DNA of 64,000 bases from Pseudaeromonas aegiceratis (GTDB lineage: Bacteria > Pseudomonadota > Gammaproteobacteria > Enterobacterales > Aeromonadaceae): positions 992,001 to 1,056,000 of the forward strand of contig NZ_CP158016.1 in the NCBI RefSeq assembly GCF_046254905.1. Reading direction: 5' to 3'. A program made the position numbers and the translations under genes. Positions 49,736 to 58,581 of the stretch are shown here, piece by piece. Position 1 is the first letter of the stretch, and every line of letters begins with the position of its first letter. Under the pieces are notes generated by a model. It was not told the DNA's origin. It worked only from the letters and a program-made list of their open reading frames with translations, and did no database searches.

Positions 49736-51958
49736 ATGGATATTTTTGGCAAATCGATTTCGGCGGCCATTTTCGATATGGATGGCACCATGCTGGATAC
49801 CGAGCGATTGCGCTTAACCATGCTCAAGCAGGCCTCCACCGAGCTGCATGGGCAGAGCATGAGCGACGAGCTATTAATGGACTCTTTGGGGCTCAGCGCC
49901 CAGCGGGCCGAGGCCCTGGCCAAGGCGTGTTACGGGGCGGCCTATCCCTATGCCCAGATCCGTGAACGGGCCGATGCGCTGGAGCTGGACTATGTGCGCC
50001 AGCAGGGCGTGCCGGTGAAGAATGCATTGATAGACGTGCTTGAGCGGCTCAAGAAGAACGGCATCCTGCTGGCGGTGGCCACCTCCAGCCGGCGGGCCAT
50101 CGCCCTGGAGTACCTGCAACAGGCCAACCTCAGCAAGTATTTCGATGTGGTGGTCTGTGGTGACGAGGTCTGCCAAGGCAAGCCGGATCCGGAGATCTTT
50201 CTCACCGCCGCCGAGCGCCTGACCTGCCCGCCGGAGCAGTGCCTGATGTTCGAGGACTCGCAAAATGGCCTGCGGGCCGCCCTCGCCGCCGGGGGCCAGG
50301 CGGTCTACGTCAAGGACATCAAGGATCCCGAACTGCGCTACCGGCAGCAGGCCTTGTTTGCCTGTCAGGATCTGGACGCGTTTCTCAGGGCGCTGATCCC
50401 GCTGACGCGCCGTTACCCCATGCCCAGGATCAACGAACGCTTTCCCCAGAGCCACAATCAGCTGAGTGTCGGCATTCATGGTTTTGGCGCCATAGGCGGC
50501 GGTTATCTCAGCCAGGTGCTTGCCAACTGGGACGGCTACACCCGCCCGGCACGCATCATAGGCGTCACAGGTAACGCCTTGCTGCGCAACCTGGTCAATG
50601 CCTTCGGCCAGTTCACCGTCAACTACGAGCGGCTGGCCTTCGAGCAGACCATCAAGAATGTGGAACTCATCGACGCGGCGGACGAGACGGCGGTGATCGC
50701 CATGTACCGCAGCTGTCCCCTGGTGGCACTGTGCCTGCCTGAGCCGGCGATCCGTCAGCAGGCTGACCTGCTGGCCCGGGCCCTGCTTTCCCGCCAGGCG
50801 GTGGCGGCCGGTCCCCTGACCCTGCTCATCGTGCTCAACAAGGTGCGCGCCGGCCAGTACGTGCGGCAGCAGATCCTGGAGGCGTTGCTGCGGCGGGTCG
50901 GTCAGGCCGAGGCGATGGCGGTGCTGGCGGGGGTTCATTTCTGCGAGACTGTGGTCAACCGCATGGTCTCCCGTCTGCCCAAGCGGGCCCTGCTGACACA
51001 AATACAGAGCGGATTGACGCGGCTTGATGGCATCCCCGCGTTGGATCTGACGGCCCTGGCCGGCCAACCGGCGACCGAGGCCAAGCCGCTGAGCCTGCAG
51101 GCCATCGCCGGGCTGTTGGGGGATCTGTCCAGCATCCAGCAGCGGCTGGCCCGCCTCAACCTGGTGCTGTTCAACAGCGAGCCCGACATGGCCCTGTATG
51201 TGAGTGATCAGAGTCCGCTGCTGGCCCGGTTGCGCCAGGTGAAGGTGGTGGAGGACATCGCCGGCCTGCAGATGATCAAGAACCGCCTGTCCAACGGTAC
51301 CCATGCCATCCTGGCCTGGTTTGGCGGCCTGCTGGGCCATCAGACCATAGGGCAGGCCATGGGGGATGAGCGGGTGCAGCGCCTGGTGGATCGTCTGATG
51401 CGTGAGGAGATACAGCCGCTGCTGCTGGCCCGCTGGCCCCAGCATGCCGACTACATGGCGGACTTCATCCCCGCCTTCGTGCAGCGCTGTCGCCTCTCCT
51501 TCAAGGATCCCTGTGACCGGGTGGGCCGGGATCCCATCCGCAAGCTGCAGCACGGGGAGCGGGTGTTGGGCACATTGACCCTGGCCCAGGAGCAGGGGCT
51601 GGCCAGCCCCATGCTGGAGCTGGGGCTGGCTGCGGGCCTGTTGTGGGCATTGGAGGCGGTGGCGCCGGCCGACGAGGAGGGGCGCCAGCTGCGTCAGTGG
51701 TATGCCGAGGAGGGCAGTCTGGAACGGCTGCTGACCCATGACTGGCGGCTGGCCGGCAAGCCGGTGCGGTTTGTCGGGCCGGGGCAGGAAGCGTTGCTGG
51801 ACCGGCTGACGGCCCTGCTGGCCGAGTACGAGCAGCAGCCGGAGCAGTTCTTCGCCCGGCCCCTGGTGGCGGCGCAGCAAGCGGCCAAGCCGGCGCGGGT
51901 CAAGGTGGCCCGCCGGCAGGTGACGACGCAGCAGACGCGGGCGGCGCTCATCCCTTAA
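49736..51958 (+). CDS. mtlD: Bifunctional mannitol-1-phosphate dehydrogenase/phosphatase
   Basis: 740-aa fusion. Residues ~8-225 are a HAD phosphatase: nucleophile D14 and D16 in AAIFDMDGTMLDTE, VATSSRR, K149 in GKPDPEIF, and FEDSQNGLRAA. Residues ~243-700 are a long-chain polyol dehydrogenase: NAD loop GIHGFGAIGGGYLSQ and the catalytic pattern K515-x4-N520-x2-H523. The domain order matches the MtlD of Acinetobacter baylyi, which reduces fructose-6-P to mannitol-1-P and dephosphorylates it, producing mannitol as a compatible solute. No mtlA or mtlR is present, so synthesis is more likely than catabolism. GAGGAG precedes the ATG. Confidence 0.85.
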   Translation: MDIFGKSISAAIFDMDGTMLDTERLRLTMLKQASTELHGQSMSDELLMDSLGLSAQRAEALAKACYGAAYPYAQIRERADALELDYVRQQGVPVKNALIDVLERLKKNGILLAVATSSRRAIALEYLQQANLSKYFDVVVCGDEVCQGKPDPEIFLTAAERLTCPPEQCLMFEDSQNGLRAALAAGGQAVYVKDIKDPELRYRQQALFACQDLDAFLRALIPLTRRYPMPRINERFPQSHNQLSVGIHGFGAIGGGYLSQVLANWDGYTRPARIIGVTGNALLRNLVNAFGQFTVNYERLAFEQTIKNVELIDAADETAVIAMYRSCPLVALCLPEPAIRQQADLLARALLSRQAVAAGPLTLLIVLNKVRAGQYVRQQILEALLRRVGQAEAMAVLAGVHFCETVVNRMVSRLPKRALLTQIQSGLTRLDGIPALDLTALAGQPATEAKPLSLQAIAGLLGDLSSIQQRLARLNLVLFNSEPDMALYVSDQSPLLARLRQVKVVEDIAGLQMIKNRLSNGTHAILAWFGGLLGHQTIGQAMGDERVQRLVDRLMREEIQPLLLARWPQHADYMADFIPAFVQRCRLSFKDPCDRVGRDPIRKLQHGERVLGTLTLAQEQGLASPMLELGLAAGLLWALEAVAPADEEGRQLRQWYAEEGSLERLLTHDWRLAGKPVRFVGPGQEALLDRLTALLAEYEQQPEQFFARPLVAAQQAAKPARVKVARRQVTTQQTRAALIP

Positions 51959-51973
51959 CTGGCAGGCGGCGCC

Positions 51974-52405
51974 TCAGCCCTGGGGCACCGCCAGCCAGGA
52001 TTCGAGGATCAGCTGGGCGGAGAGGGCGTCCACCTTGCCCTTCTGCAGGGCGCGGTAGCCGCCGGCTTCAAACAGCCGGGCTTTGGCGTCCGTGGTGGTG
52101 AGGCGCTCATCCTGCAGGGCGATGGGCAGGTTGAAGCGGCCATGCAACCGGTTGGCGAACTTGCGGGCCCGCTGGGTCAGGGGCTGCTCTGTGCCGTCCA
52201 TGTTCAGGGGCAGGCCGATGACCAGCAGATCCGGCTGCCACTCCTGGATGAGCTTGCCGATGTCGTCCCAGTTGGGGATGCCGTCGTTGGCCTTGCAGGC
52301 GCCCAGGGGGCGGGCGGAGCCGGTGATCTCCTGGCCCACCGCCAGGCCTATGCTCTTGGTGCCGAAGTCGAAGCCCAGCAGGGTACGCTGGCCAACCGGC
52401 TTCAT
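51974..52405 (-). CDS. ruvX: RuvX/YqgF, pre-16S rRNA nuclease
   Basis: 143-aa RNase H-fold protein (E. coli YqgF 138) implicated in maturing the 16S rRNA 5' end. LLGFDFGTKSIGLAVGQ carries the first catalytic Asp; IGLPLNMDGTEQPLT and DERLTTTDA follow; KGKVDALSAQLILE holds the last Asp. The ATG overlaps the yqgE stop (ATGA). Confidence 0.96.
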   Translation of the reverse strand: MKPVGQRTLLGFDFGTKSIGLAVGQEITGSARPLGACKANDGIPNWDDIGKLIQEWQPDLLVIGLPLNMDGTEQPLTQRARKFANRLHGRFNLPIALQDERLTTTDAKARLFEAGGYRALQKGKVDALSAQLILESWLAVPQG

Positions 52406-52965
52406 GCGTGACCTGCCTGTTGCGGCATCTGCCAGATGTTGATGCCCAAGGTGGCGGTGGCGGCCTGCCACAGATCCACCATGGGGGTGTCGAACAGCAG
52501 ATCCAGGCTGGCGGGCACCGTCAGCCAGCTGTTCTCCAGCAGCTCCTGCTCCAGCTGACCGGCCTCCCAGCCGGCGTACCCCAGGGTCACCAGGTACTGC
52601 TCCGGCGCCGCATCCGTCCCCAGGTTGGTGAGGATGTCCAGGGAGGTGGTGATCATCAGGTCGTCGGAGAGGGTCCGGGACGAGTGGTAGCCCGCCTGGG
52701 GGGTGTGCAGCACGAAGCCCCGGTCGTTGTGCACAGGTCCGCCGGCCAGCACCGGCACCTCTTTGAGGTGCTCGCCCGGCTCGGGCAGCTTCATCTGCAC
52801 CAGCAGATCGTACAGATTCAGCTCCAGGGGGACGTTGAGGGTCAGCCCCATGGCGCCCTCCTCGTTGTGCTCGCACAGGTAGACCACGGAGCGCTCGAAG
52901 AAGGGATCCTCGAGGCTGGGCATGGCGATGAGTAGGTGATTCTGCAAATAGCTCATGAAGGGCAT
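52402..52965 (-). CDS. yqgE: YqgE/AlgH family protein
   Basis: 187-aa UPF0301 protein of unknown biochemical role. LLIAMPSLEDPFFERSVVYLCEHNEEGAMGL is the family opening; GGPVHNDRGFVLHTP and LGYAGWEAGQLEQELLENSWLT follow. AAGGA supports the ATG at 52965; an ATG three codons on is possible. It lies seven bases after gshB and overlaps ruvX, in the same order as E. coli. Confidence 0.96.
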   Translation of the reverse strand: MPFMSYLQNHLLIAMPSLEDPFFERSVVYLCEHNEEGAMGLTLNVPLELNLYDLLVQMKLPEPGEHLKEVPVLAGGPVHNDRGFVLHTPQAGYHSSRTLSDDLMITTSLDILTNLGTDAAPEQYLVTLGYAGWEAGQLEQELLENSWLTVPASLDLLFDTPMVDLWQAATATLGINIWQMPQQAGHA

Positions 52966-52972
52966 TGTGTCC

Positions 52973-53944
52973 TTATGCGGGGTCCGGCGTCCAGGCCTGG
53001 CTCAGGCGGCGTTCGATGGCATCCATCAGCTGGCCGGCGATATTCACCGGGTAGACGGCCTCGATCTCGCGGATGCAGGTGGGGCTGGTGACGTTGATCT
53101 CGGTGAGGCGGTCGCCAATGATGTCCAGGCCGACAAACAGCAGTCCCTTGGCCTTGAGCACCGGGGCCACCGCCCGGGCGATGGCCCAGTCGGCCTCGCT
53201 CAAGGGGCGCGGCTCGCCACGGCCACCGGCCGCCAGGTTGCCCCGGGTCTCACCGCTGGCGGGGATGCGCGCCAGGCAGTAGGGCACCGGCTCGCCGTCG
53301 ATGACCAGCACCCGCTTGTCGCCATCCTTGATGGCCGGCAGGTAGGTCTGGGCCATGCAGTAACGCTGGCCGTGTTCGGTCAGGGTCTCGATGATCACCC
53401 CCACGTTGGGATCGTCGGCCTTGATGCGGAAGATGGAGGCGCCGCCCATGCCGTCCAGGGGTTTCAGGATCACATCCTGATGCTGGCGGTGGAAGGCACG
53501 CAGCCGCTGGGCGTTGCGGGTCACTAGCGTGGTGGGGGTGTATTCGGCGAACCAGGCGGTAAACAGCTTCTCGTTGGCATCCCGCAGGCTCTGGGGCTTG
53601 TTCACCACCAGCACGCCGGCCTCTTCCGCCCGCTCCAGTATGTAGGTGGCGTAGATGTATTCGGTATCAAACGGCGGATCCTTGCGCATCAGCAGGGTAT
53701 CCAGCATGGCCAGGGGGGCGTCTTCCGGGTCACCCAGGGTGAACCAGCCGTTTGGATCCTCTTTGACCGTCAGGCGGCGCAGGCTGGCCCGGGCCTCCCC
53801 ATCCTCCAGATAGAGATCCCCCATCTCCATGTAATAGAGCTCGTAGCCCCGCAGCTGGGCCTCCAGCAGCATGGCAAAGCTGGTGTCCTTCTTGATCTTG
53901 ATGCCCGCGATGGGGTCCATGACGATGCCGAGTTTGATGGTCAT
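52973..53944 (-). CDS. gshB: Glutathione synthetase
   Basis: ATP-grasp enzyme joining gamma-glutamylcysteine and glycine; 323 aa (E. coli 316). MDPIAGIKIKKDTSFAMLLEAQ starts the N-terminal domain. ATP-grasp motifs are VILKPLDGMGGASIF, MAQTYLPAIKDGDKRVLVIDGE, RGNLAAGG and LTEINVTSPTCIREIE. It follows rsmE by nine bases. Confidence 0.97.
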   Translation of the reverse strand: MTIKLGIVMDPIAGIKIKKDTSFAMLLEAQLRGYELYYMEMGDLYLEDGEARASLRRLTVKEDPNGWFTLGDPEDAPLAMLDTLLMRKDPPFDTEYIYATYILERAEEAGVLVVNKPQSLRDANEKLFTAWFAEYTPTTLVTRNAQRLRAFHRQHQDVILKPLDGMGGASIFRIKADDPNVGVIIETLTEHGQRYCMAQTYLPAIKDGDKRVLVIDGEPVPYCLARIPASGETRGNLAAGGRGEPRPLSEADWAIARAVAPVLKAKGLLFVGLDIIGDRLTEINVTSPTCIREIEAVYPVNIAGQLMDAIERRLSQAWTPDPA

Positions 53945-53953
53945 TGGGTTTCC

Positions 53954-54685
53954 TTATGCCAGATCGCCGAAGCGACATTGAAGGGCTGTGATGGCGGTGA
54001 GGGCCGCGGTCTCGGTGCGCAGCACCCGGGGGCCCAGCAGCACATCCACGAAGCCGGCGGCGCCGGCCTGCTGGATCTCCTCATCCGACAGGCCGCCTTC
54101 GGGACCGATGAGCAGGCGCACCCCCTGGGTGGGCACCGGCAGGGTCTTGATGCTGTAGGCGGCCCTGGGGTGCAGGTTGAGTCTGAGTTCCTCGCCCGGT
54201 TCGGCCAGCCAGCCGCCCAGGGCCTGCACCGGCCGGATCTCCGGCACCCGGTTGCGGCCGGACTGTTCGCAGGCGGCGATGGCGATCTTCTGCCACTGCT
54301 CCACCTTCTTGTCGAACCGCTCGCCGTTTAAGCGCACGCCGCAGCGCTCGGAGATGAGGGGGGTGATGATCTGCACCCCCAGCTCCACCGACTTTTGGAT
54401 GGTGAACTCCATCTTCTCGCCGCGGCTCACCACCTGGCCCAGGTGCAGCACCAGGGGCGACTCGCATTCATGGGCATCGAACGCCTCGACGGTGACCTCC
54501 ACCTGGCGCTTGCTCACCGCGCTGATGGTGGCACTGTACTGGCCGCCTTGGCCGTTGAACAGCACCAGGGCCTGGCCCGGCTGCATGCGCAGCACCCGGC
54601 CGACGTGGTTGGCGCCGTCCTCCGACAGGGCCAGCTGCTGGCCTGGAATGAGGGGCGTGGGCTCAAAAATTCTGGGCACTCGCAT
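53954..54685 (-). CDS. rsmE: 16S rRNA m3U1498 methyltransferase
   Basis: 243-aa SPOUT enzyme, the same length as E. coli RsmE. The PUA-like N-terminal domain (MRVPRIFEPTPLIPG) is followed by HLGQVVSRGEKMEFTIQKSVELGV and the knotted SAM site LLIGPEGGLSDEEI and LGPRVLRTETAALTAI. ATG 54685 was chosen by homology and overlaps the endA stop as TGATG. ATG 54694, which has GGAG very close by, would add three residues. Confidence 0.96.
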   Translation of the reverse strand: MRVPRIFEPTPLIPGQQLALSEDGANHVGRVLRMQPGQALVLFNGQGGQYSATISAVSKRQVEVTVEAFDAHECESPLVLHLGQVVSRGEKMEFTIQKSVELGVQIITPLISERCGVRLNGERFDKKVEQWQKIAIAACEQSGRNRVPEIRPVQALGGWLAEPGEELRLNLHPRAAYSIKTLPVPTQGVRLLIGPEGGLSDEEIQQAGAAGFVDVLLGPRVLRTETAALTAITALQCRFGDLA

Positions 54686-55374
54686 CAGGGACATTGCTCC
54701 GAGATAAAGGGGTTGGCCTGGCCTTGCAGCTTGGCGATGCGCCGGTTGCGCTGGCATTCCCAGGCGTCTGCCGGGTACTGCTGGTTCCAAGCGTTGAACA
54801 GTTTCAGCTGTTGCTGGGCGATGCGCAAGTTGTAGCGTTGGGCCATGTACAGATAGGCCCGGGCGATGGCGCCGCGGCTCGCCGCCGGCGGCTGCACCCG
54901 GCGCTGGGCAAAGTCCACCACCATGGGGCAGGCGCCATACTGGTTGGCCACACCGTTCCACTGCTGATAGCGGTAGTTGGCCCTGTCGCCGTTCACCTCG
55001 CCGATGGCCGGCACCAGGTTGTGCAGATCCCCCTCCATCTGGCGAAAGGTCGCATCGGCCTTGGCACAGTTCTTCCGCCCGCCTTGCTGCCAGCACTGCA
55101 GCTGGTGGCCAAACTCCCAGGCCGGCATGATGTGCTCCCACTCGATGCGCGCCGCCCGCTTGGCCTGCTTGCGGGGGGCGTAGCCGCAACTGGCCCAGTC
55201 CGGCAGCATGCGCTTGCCCTGGTAACGGATGGCACAGCCGCAATAGAAGGTCACCGGATGGTCGCGATACAGGCTGACCCCCTGACGCTTGGCCTGATTG
55301 AAATCCTGGGCATAAAGATTGAACGACAAACAGCAGGAGAGAAGACACCCCAGCAACACACTACGCAAGGCCAT
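54685..55374 (-). CDS. endA: Endonuclease I
   Basis: Secreted periplasmic DNA endonuclease, 229 aa with a signal peptide (to NLYAQ). The beta-beta-alpha metal catalytic core is ARIEWEHIMPAWEFG with the catalytic His. GDLHNLVPAIGEVNGDRANY supplies metal ligands, and eight mature cysteines (YCGCAI, SCGY, CWQQ, NCAK, CPM, WECQ, EQCP) form disulfides as in Vvn/Dns. It heads endA-rsmE-gshB-yqgE-ruvX, as in E. coli. Confidence 0.96.
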   Translation of the reverse strand: MALRSVLLGCLLSCCLSFNLYAQDFNQAKRQGVSLYRDHPVTFYCGCAIRYQGKRMLPDWASCGYAPRKQAKRAARIEWEHIMPAWEFGHQLQCWQQGGRKNCAKADATFRQMEGDLHNLVPAIGEVNGDRANYRYQQWNGVANQYGACPMVVDFAQRRVQPPAASRGAIARAYLYMAQRYNLRIAQQQLKLFNAWNQQYPADAWECQRNRRIAKLQGQANPFISEQCP

Positions 55375-55528
55375 GACTGCACACTATGGTCGGTAAGCAC
55401 AACAACAGGTGGGCTAGGATAACATCCGTGACTCAGAAGAAAAGGGCGGGGCAGGGCTTGCCTGCGCCGGGCGGACAGGTAGACTCGGCCTGGTCAAACC
55501 CACGGCAAGGCCACACAAGGGACACACA

Positions 55529-56350
55529 ATGGAGCTGAACAAGGTAATCGGACTGGGGGTGGCGGGCAACTTTGCCGGCCATCTGGAGCAGGCGGGCGAG
55601 GCCAAGGATTTCGCCCAGGTGAAGGTGGCGGATGCCACGGCTCCCAAGGCCATCTTCCCCTTCTATGTGCCGGCAGAGACCGCGGGCTTCCTGGCGGTGT
55701 TTCCCCTCTCCTCCTGCCGCATTCAGACCACCGACAGCGGCGACAATCTGCAGATCGAGCCCGAGGTGGCCATACTGTGCGATCTCACCTATCGCGACGG
55801 TCTGGTGACCGCGCTGCAGCCGGTGGCCTTTGCCGCCTACAACGACTGCTCTATCCGCAAGCCCAACGCCCGCAAGATCAGCGAGAAGAAAAACTGGGGC
55901 CCGGACAGCAAGGGCGTCGGACCCCTGTTGCCGCTGGACAGCCTGCTGCCCGGTGGCGTGCTGGATGGTTACCGCATCGCCAGCTTCCTGCGTCGGGACG
56001 GTGAGCTGCACCCCTACGGTCAGGACAGCGCCGTGGTGGAGTACAGCTACTTTCATGAACGCCTGGTGAACTGGCTCATCGACAAGCTGAACCACCAGCA
56101 GGATGAGGGGCCCGCCGAGCACATCGCCGGGTTGCTAGCCCAGGCGGGCCACCCCCGTCAGGCGCTCATCAGCATAGGCGCCACCCGCTACACGCCATTT
56201 GGCGAGCGCCACTACCTGCAGCCCGGTGACGAGTCCCTGGTGGTGGTCTATCCGGCGGCCGACTTTACCCCCGCGGCGGTGCAGGCCGCCCTGGCCCAGG
56301 GGGATCTCAACGCTCCCGGTGTCTCCTTGCTGCGTCAGCAGGTGGTCTGA
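55529..56350 (+). CDS. DUF5718 family protein
   Basis: 273-aa soluble protein I assign to DUF5718 by its overall sequence: NKVIGLGVAGNFAGHLEQAGEA at the start, YVPAETAGFLAVFPLS, PEVAILCDLTYRDG, AYNDCSIRKPNARKISEKKNWG in the middle and GATRYTPFGERHYLQPGDESLVVVYP near the end. The mid-region resembles fumarylacetoacetate hydrolase-fold proteins in layout, but I see no established function. It is a single gene, divergent from endA and convergent with betT. Confidence 0.65.
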   Translation: MELNKVIGLGVAGNFAGHLEQAGEAKDFAQVKVADATAPKAIFPFYVPAETAGFLAVFPLSSCRIQTTDSGDNLQIEPEVAILCDLTYRDGLVTALQPVAFAAYNDCSIRKPNARKISEKKNWGPDSKGVGPLLPLDSLLPGGVLDGYRIASFLRRDGELHPYGQDSAVVEYSYFHERLVNWLIDKLNHQQDEGPAEHIAGLLAQAGHPRQALISIGATRYTPFGERHYLQPGDESLVVVYPAADFTPAAVQAALAQGDLNAPGVSLLRQQVV

Positions 56351-56376
56351 GCGGGCCACGGCACAGCGTACCAAGA

Positions 56377-56407
56377 CAAAGGCCAGGCGATTTGCCTGGC
56401 CTTTTGT
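56377..56407. terminator. Bidirectional terminator, DUF5718 gene / betT
   Basis: CAAAGGCCAGGC-GATTT-GCCTGGCCTTTTG, 11-bp stem with short A and T runs. Confidence 0.85.
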
Positions 56408-56417
56408 TTGGCGGTCC

Positions 56418-58451
56418 CTAGCTGGCGCTGGGCTCGGGGGGATCGTGCTCCGGCGCGGCGCTCAGCAGATCCAGCTGCTCGTCCTGGCTCAGCACCAGGT
56501 AGCGCTCGTACTGGCGCAGCACGTCGGCGCTGATCTCGTCCCGGGTCAGGTACTGGATGTCGTAGCCGGCCCGCCCATCGGCAAAGAAGGTCATGGGCTC
56601 GTAGATCAACTCCGCCTGATCGTTGCTGTGGGCCGCCTCCAGCGGGTTGAAGGCCGGGGTAGGCCGCGCCTCGATGCGGATGCCGTAGCAGAAGTCCCGC
56701 CGGCCTTCCTGAGGCACCAGCAGGCGGCATTGATGCTCGTCGATCTGCTCCACCTGGCTGTCCATCCCCCGGGCCATCAGTTCGGCACAGATGGCCTGCA
56801 GCGCCGGCAGGGCGTTTTGCTGCATGAAGCGGCGGGCATCCTCTTCGTTGGCGTGATGCAGCAGGTGATCCAGCCGGTTACGCCACTGCTTGCCACTCCA
56901 GAAGTCCGTGGCCGGCGACAGGCGCCGGGCGGAGTGTTCCTTGTCGGCGACCAGCCCTCGCCACAGCCCCAGGCAGAGCAGCAGCATGATGAAGGCAAAG
57001 GGCAGGGCGGCGATGAGCGTCATGGACTGCAGGGCCGCCAAACCGCCGGTGGACATCAGGATGCCGGCGGTGGCCCCCAGCAGCAGGGCCCAGAACAGCC
57101 GCTGCCACACCGGGGAGTTCTCCTTGCCCTGGGTGGCGATGTTGTCGATGACAAAGGCGCCGGAGTCCGCCGAGGTGACGAAGAAGACGCTGATGAGGAT
57201 CACCGCCAGGGCCGAGGTGATGTCGGAACCCGGCAGCAGATCGAAGAAGTTGAACAGCAGGGCGTCCACGTTGCTCACCGAGTCGGCCAGGGCCTGCTGA
57301 CCACCGTGCTGGCTCAGCCAGATGGCAGTGTTGCCGAACACCGTCATCCACAACAGGTTGAAGGCGGTGGGCACGAACAGCACCCCCAGCACGAACTCCC
57401 GCAGGGTGCGGCCCCGGGAGATGCGGGCGATAAACAGGCCGACAAATGGCGACCAGGAGATCCACCATGCCCAGTACAGCAGGGTCCAGTTACCGAACCA
57501 GCCCGCCTGGCTGGTCTCGCTGTAGGTGAAGGTGCGGAAGGTCAGCTGGGGCAGCGACGAGACATAGTTGCCTATGTTCTCCGACAGGGCGCCGAGGATG
57601 TGCTGGGTCGGGCCGAAGCTCAGCACGAACAGCAGCAGTATGATGGCCAGCCCCAGGTTCAGCTCGGACAGACGTTTGACCCCCTTGTCCAGGCCGGTGA
57701 CCGCCGACAGGGCGGCCAGGGCGATCACGGCGCCGATGAGGCCGAAGCGAAACAGATCCCCCGAGGTGTCCAGGCCGGTGAGTCGGGTGATGCCGGCGGA
57801 GAGCTGCAGCACGCCGTAGCCCAAGGTGGTGGCGATACCAAAGATGGTGCCCACCAGGGCGAACACGTCCACCGCGTGGCCGAGGGGGCCGTGGATCTTC
57901 TCCTTGAAGATGGGGTAGAGGCCGGAGCGGATGGTCAGGGGCAGGTTATAGCGAAAGCCGAAGTAGGCCAGCACCAGGCCGACGATGGCGTAGACGGCCC
58001 AGGCGTGAAAGCCCCAGTGGAAGAAGGTGGTAACCATGGCCTCCCGCGCCGCCGCCGGGGTCAGGGCCTCGGCCTGGGGCGGGGAGACGAAGTGGGTCAT
58101 GGGTTCCCCTACGCCAAAATACATCAGGCCGATACCCATGCCGGCGGCAAACAGCATGGCCAGCCAGGAGGTGAAGCTGAACTCGGGGCGGGCATCGTCC
58201 GGGCCCAGGCGGATGTTGCCGTAGTCGCTAAAGGCCAGCACCAGCAGGATGATGAGGAACAGGCCCACCACCAGCACATAGAACCAGCTGAAGTGGGCGG
58301 CGATCCAGCTTTGGCCGCTGCCGAAGAAGCGGGCGGCGGCATCCGGTGCCAGGGCGCAGATGGCCAGCAGCAGGCCGATAAACAGCAGGCCGGGGATCAA
58401 TATGGGCAGGGACAGGGTACAGCGCGGTGTACGGGGCTCGGGGGTCGTCAT
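56418..58451 (-). CDS. betT: Choline/betaine transporter BetT (BCCT family)
   Basis: 677 aa, the length of E. coli BetT, with 12 membrane helices and a long cytosolic C-terminus (~510-677). The aromatic substrate box is in YWAWWISWSPFVGLFIARISRGRT (~330-355); GMGIGLMYFGVGEPMTHF and FFVTSADSGAFVID are other BCCT signatures. It imports choline (or betaine) for osmoprotection. No betIBA genes are in this window, so conversion to betaine would rely on genes elsewhere. Confidence 0.93.
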   Translation of the reverse strand: MTTPEPRTPRCTLSLPILIPGLLFIGLLLAICALAPDAAARFFGSGQSWIAAHFSWFYVLVVGLFLIILLVLAFSDYGNIRLGPDDARPEFSFTSWLAMLFAAGMGIGLMYFGVGEPMTHFVSPPQAEALTPAAAREAMVTTFFHWGFHAWAVYAIVGLVLAYFGFRYNLPLTIRSGLYPIFKEKIHGPLGHAVDVFALVGTIFGIATTLGYGVLQLSAGITRLTGLDTSGDLFRFGLIGAVIALAALSAVTGLDKGVKRLSELNLGLAIILLLFVLSFGPTQHILGALSENIGNYVSSLPQLTFRTFTYSETSQAGWFGNWTLLYWAWWISWSPFVGLFIARISRGRTLREFVLGVLFVPTAFNLLWMTVFGNTAIWLSQHGGQQALADSVSNVDALLFNFFDLLPGSDITSALAVILISVFFVTSADSGAFVIDNIATQGKENSPVWQRLFWALLLGATAGILMSTGGLAALQSMTLIAALPFAFIMLLLCLGLWRGLVADKEHSARRLSPATDFWSGKQWRNRLDHLLHHANEEDARRFMQQNALPALQAICAELMARGMDSQVEQIDEHQCRLLVPQEGRRDFCYGIRIEARPTPAFNPLEAAHSNDQAELIYEPMTFFADGRAGYDIQYLTRDEISADVLRQYERYLVLSQDEQLDLLSAAPEHDPPEPSAS

Positions 58452-58581
58452 GACGGGTTCCTCAGCAAGACGGGAGGCTTGACCCCGCCTGCGCGAACCG
58501 AGAGCAAAATAGGTGGGGTTACAGAAGCCTAGCGGATCCCTGATCTAGCTTCAATTGGAATCAGAGGCATCGGCAGTCCCG

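Noticed and set aside
49874..51880. 668-aa open frame on the minus strand
   Set aside because: Antisense of mtlD with Gln/His/Leu-rich composition and no recognisable motif.
54686..55348. 221-residue N-terminal extension of the rsmE frame
   Set aside because: Out-of-frame shadow of endA; RsmE homology starts at 54685.
56199..58532. 777-aa open frame on the plus strand
   Set aside because: Antisense of betT, low-complexity Gln/Gly/His-rich product with no domain; a by-product of the GC bias.
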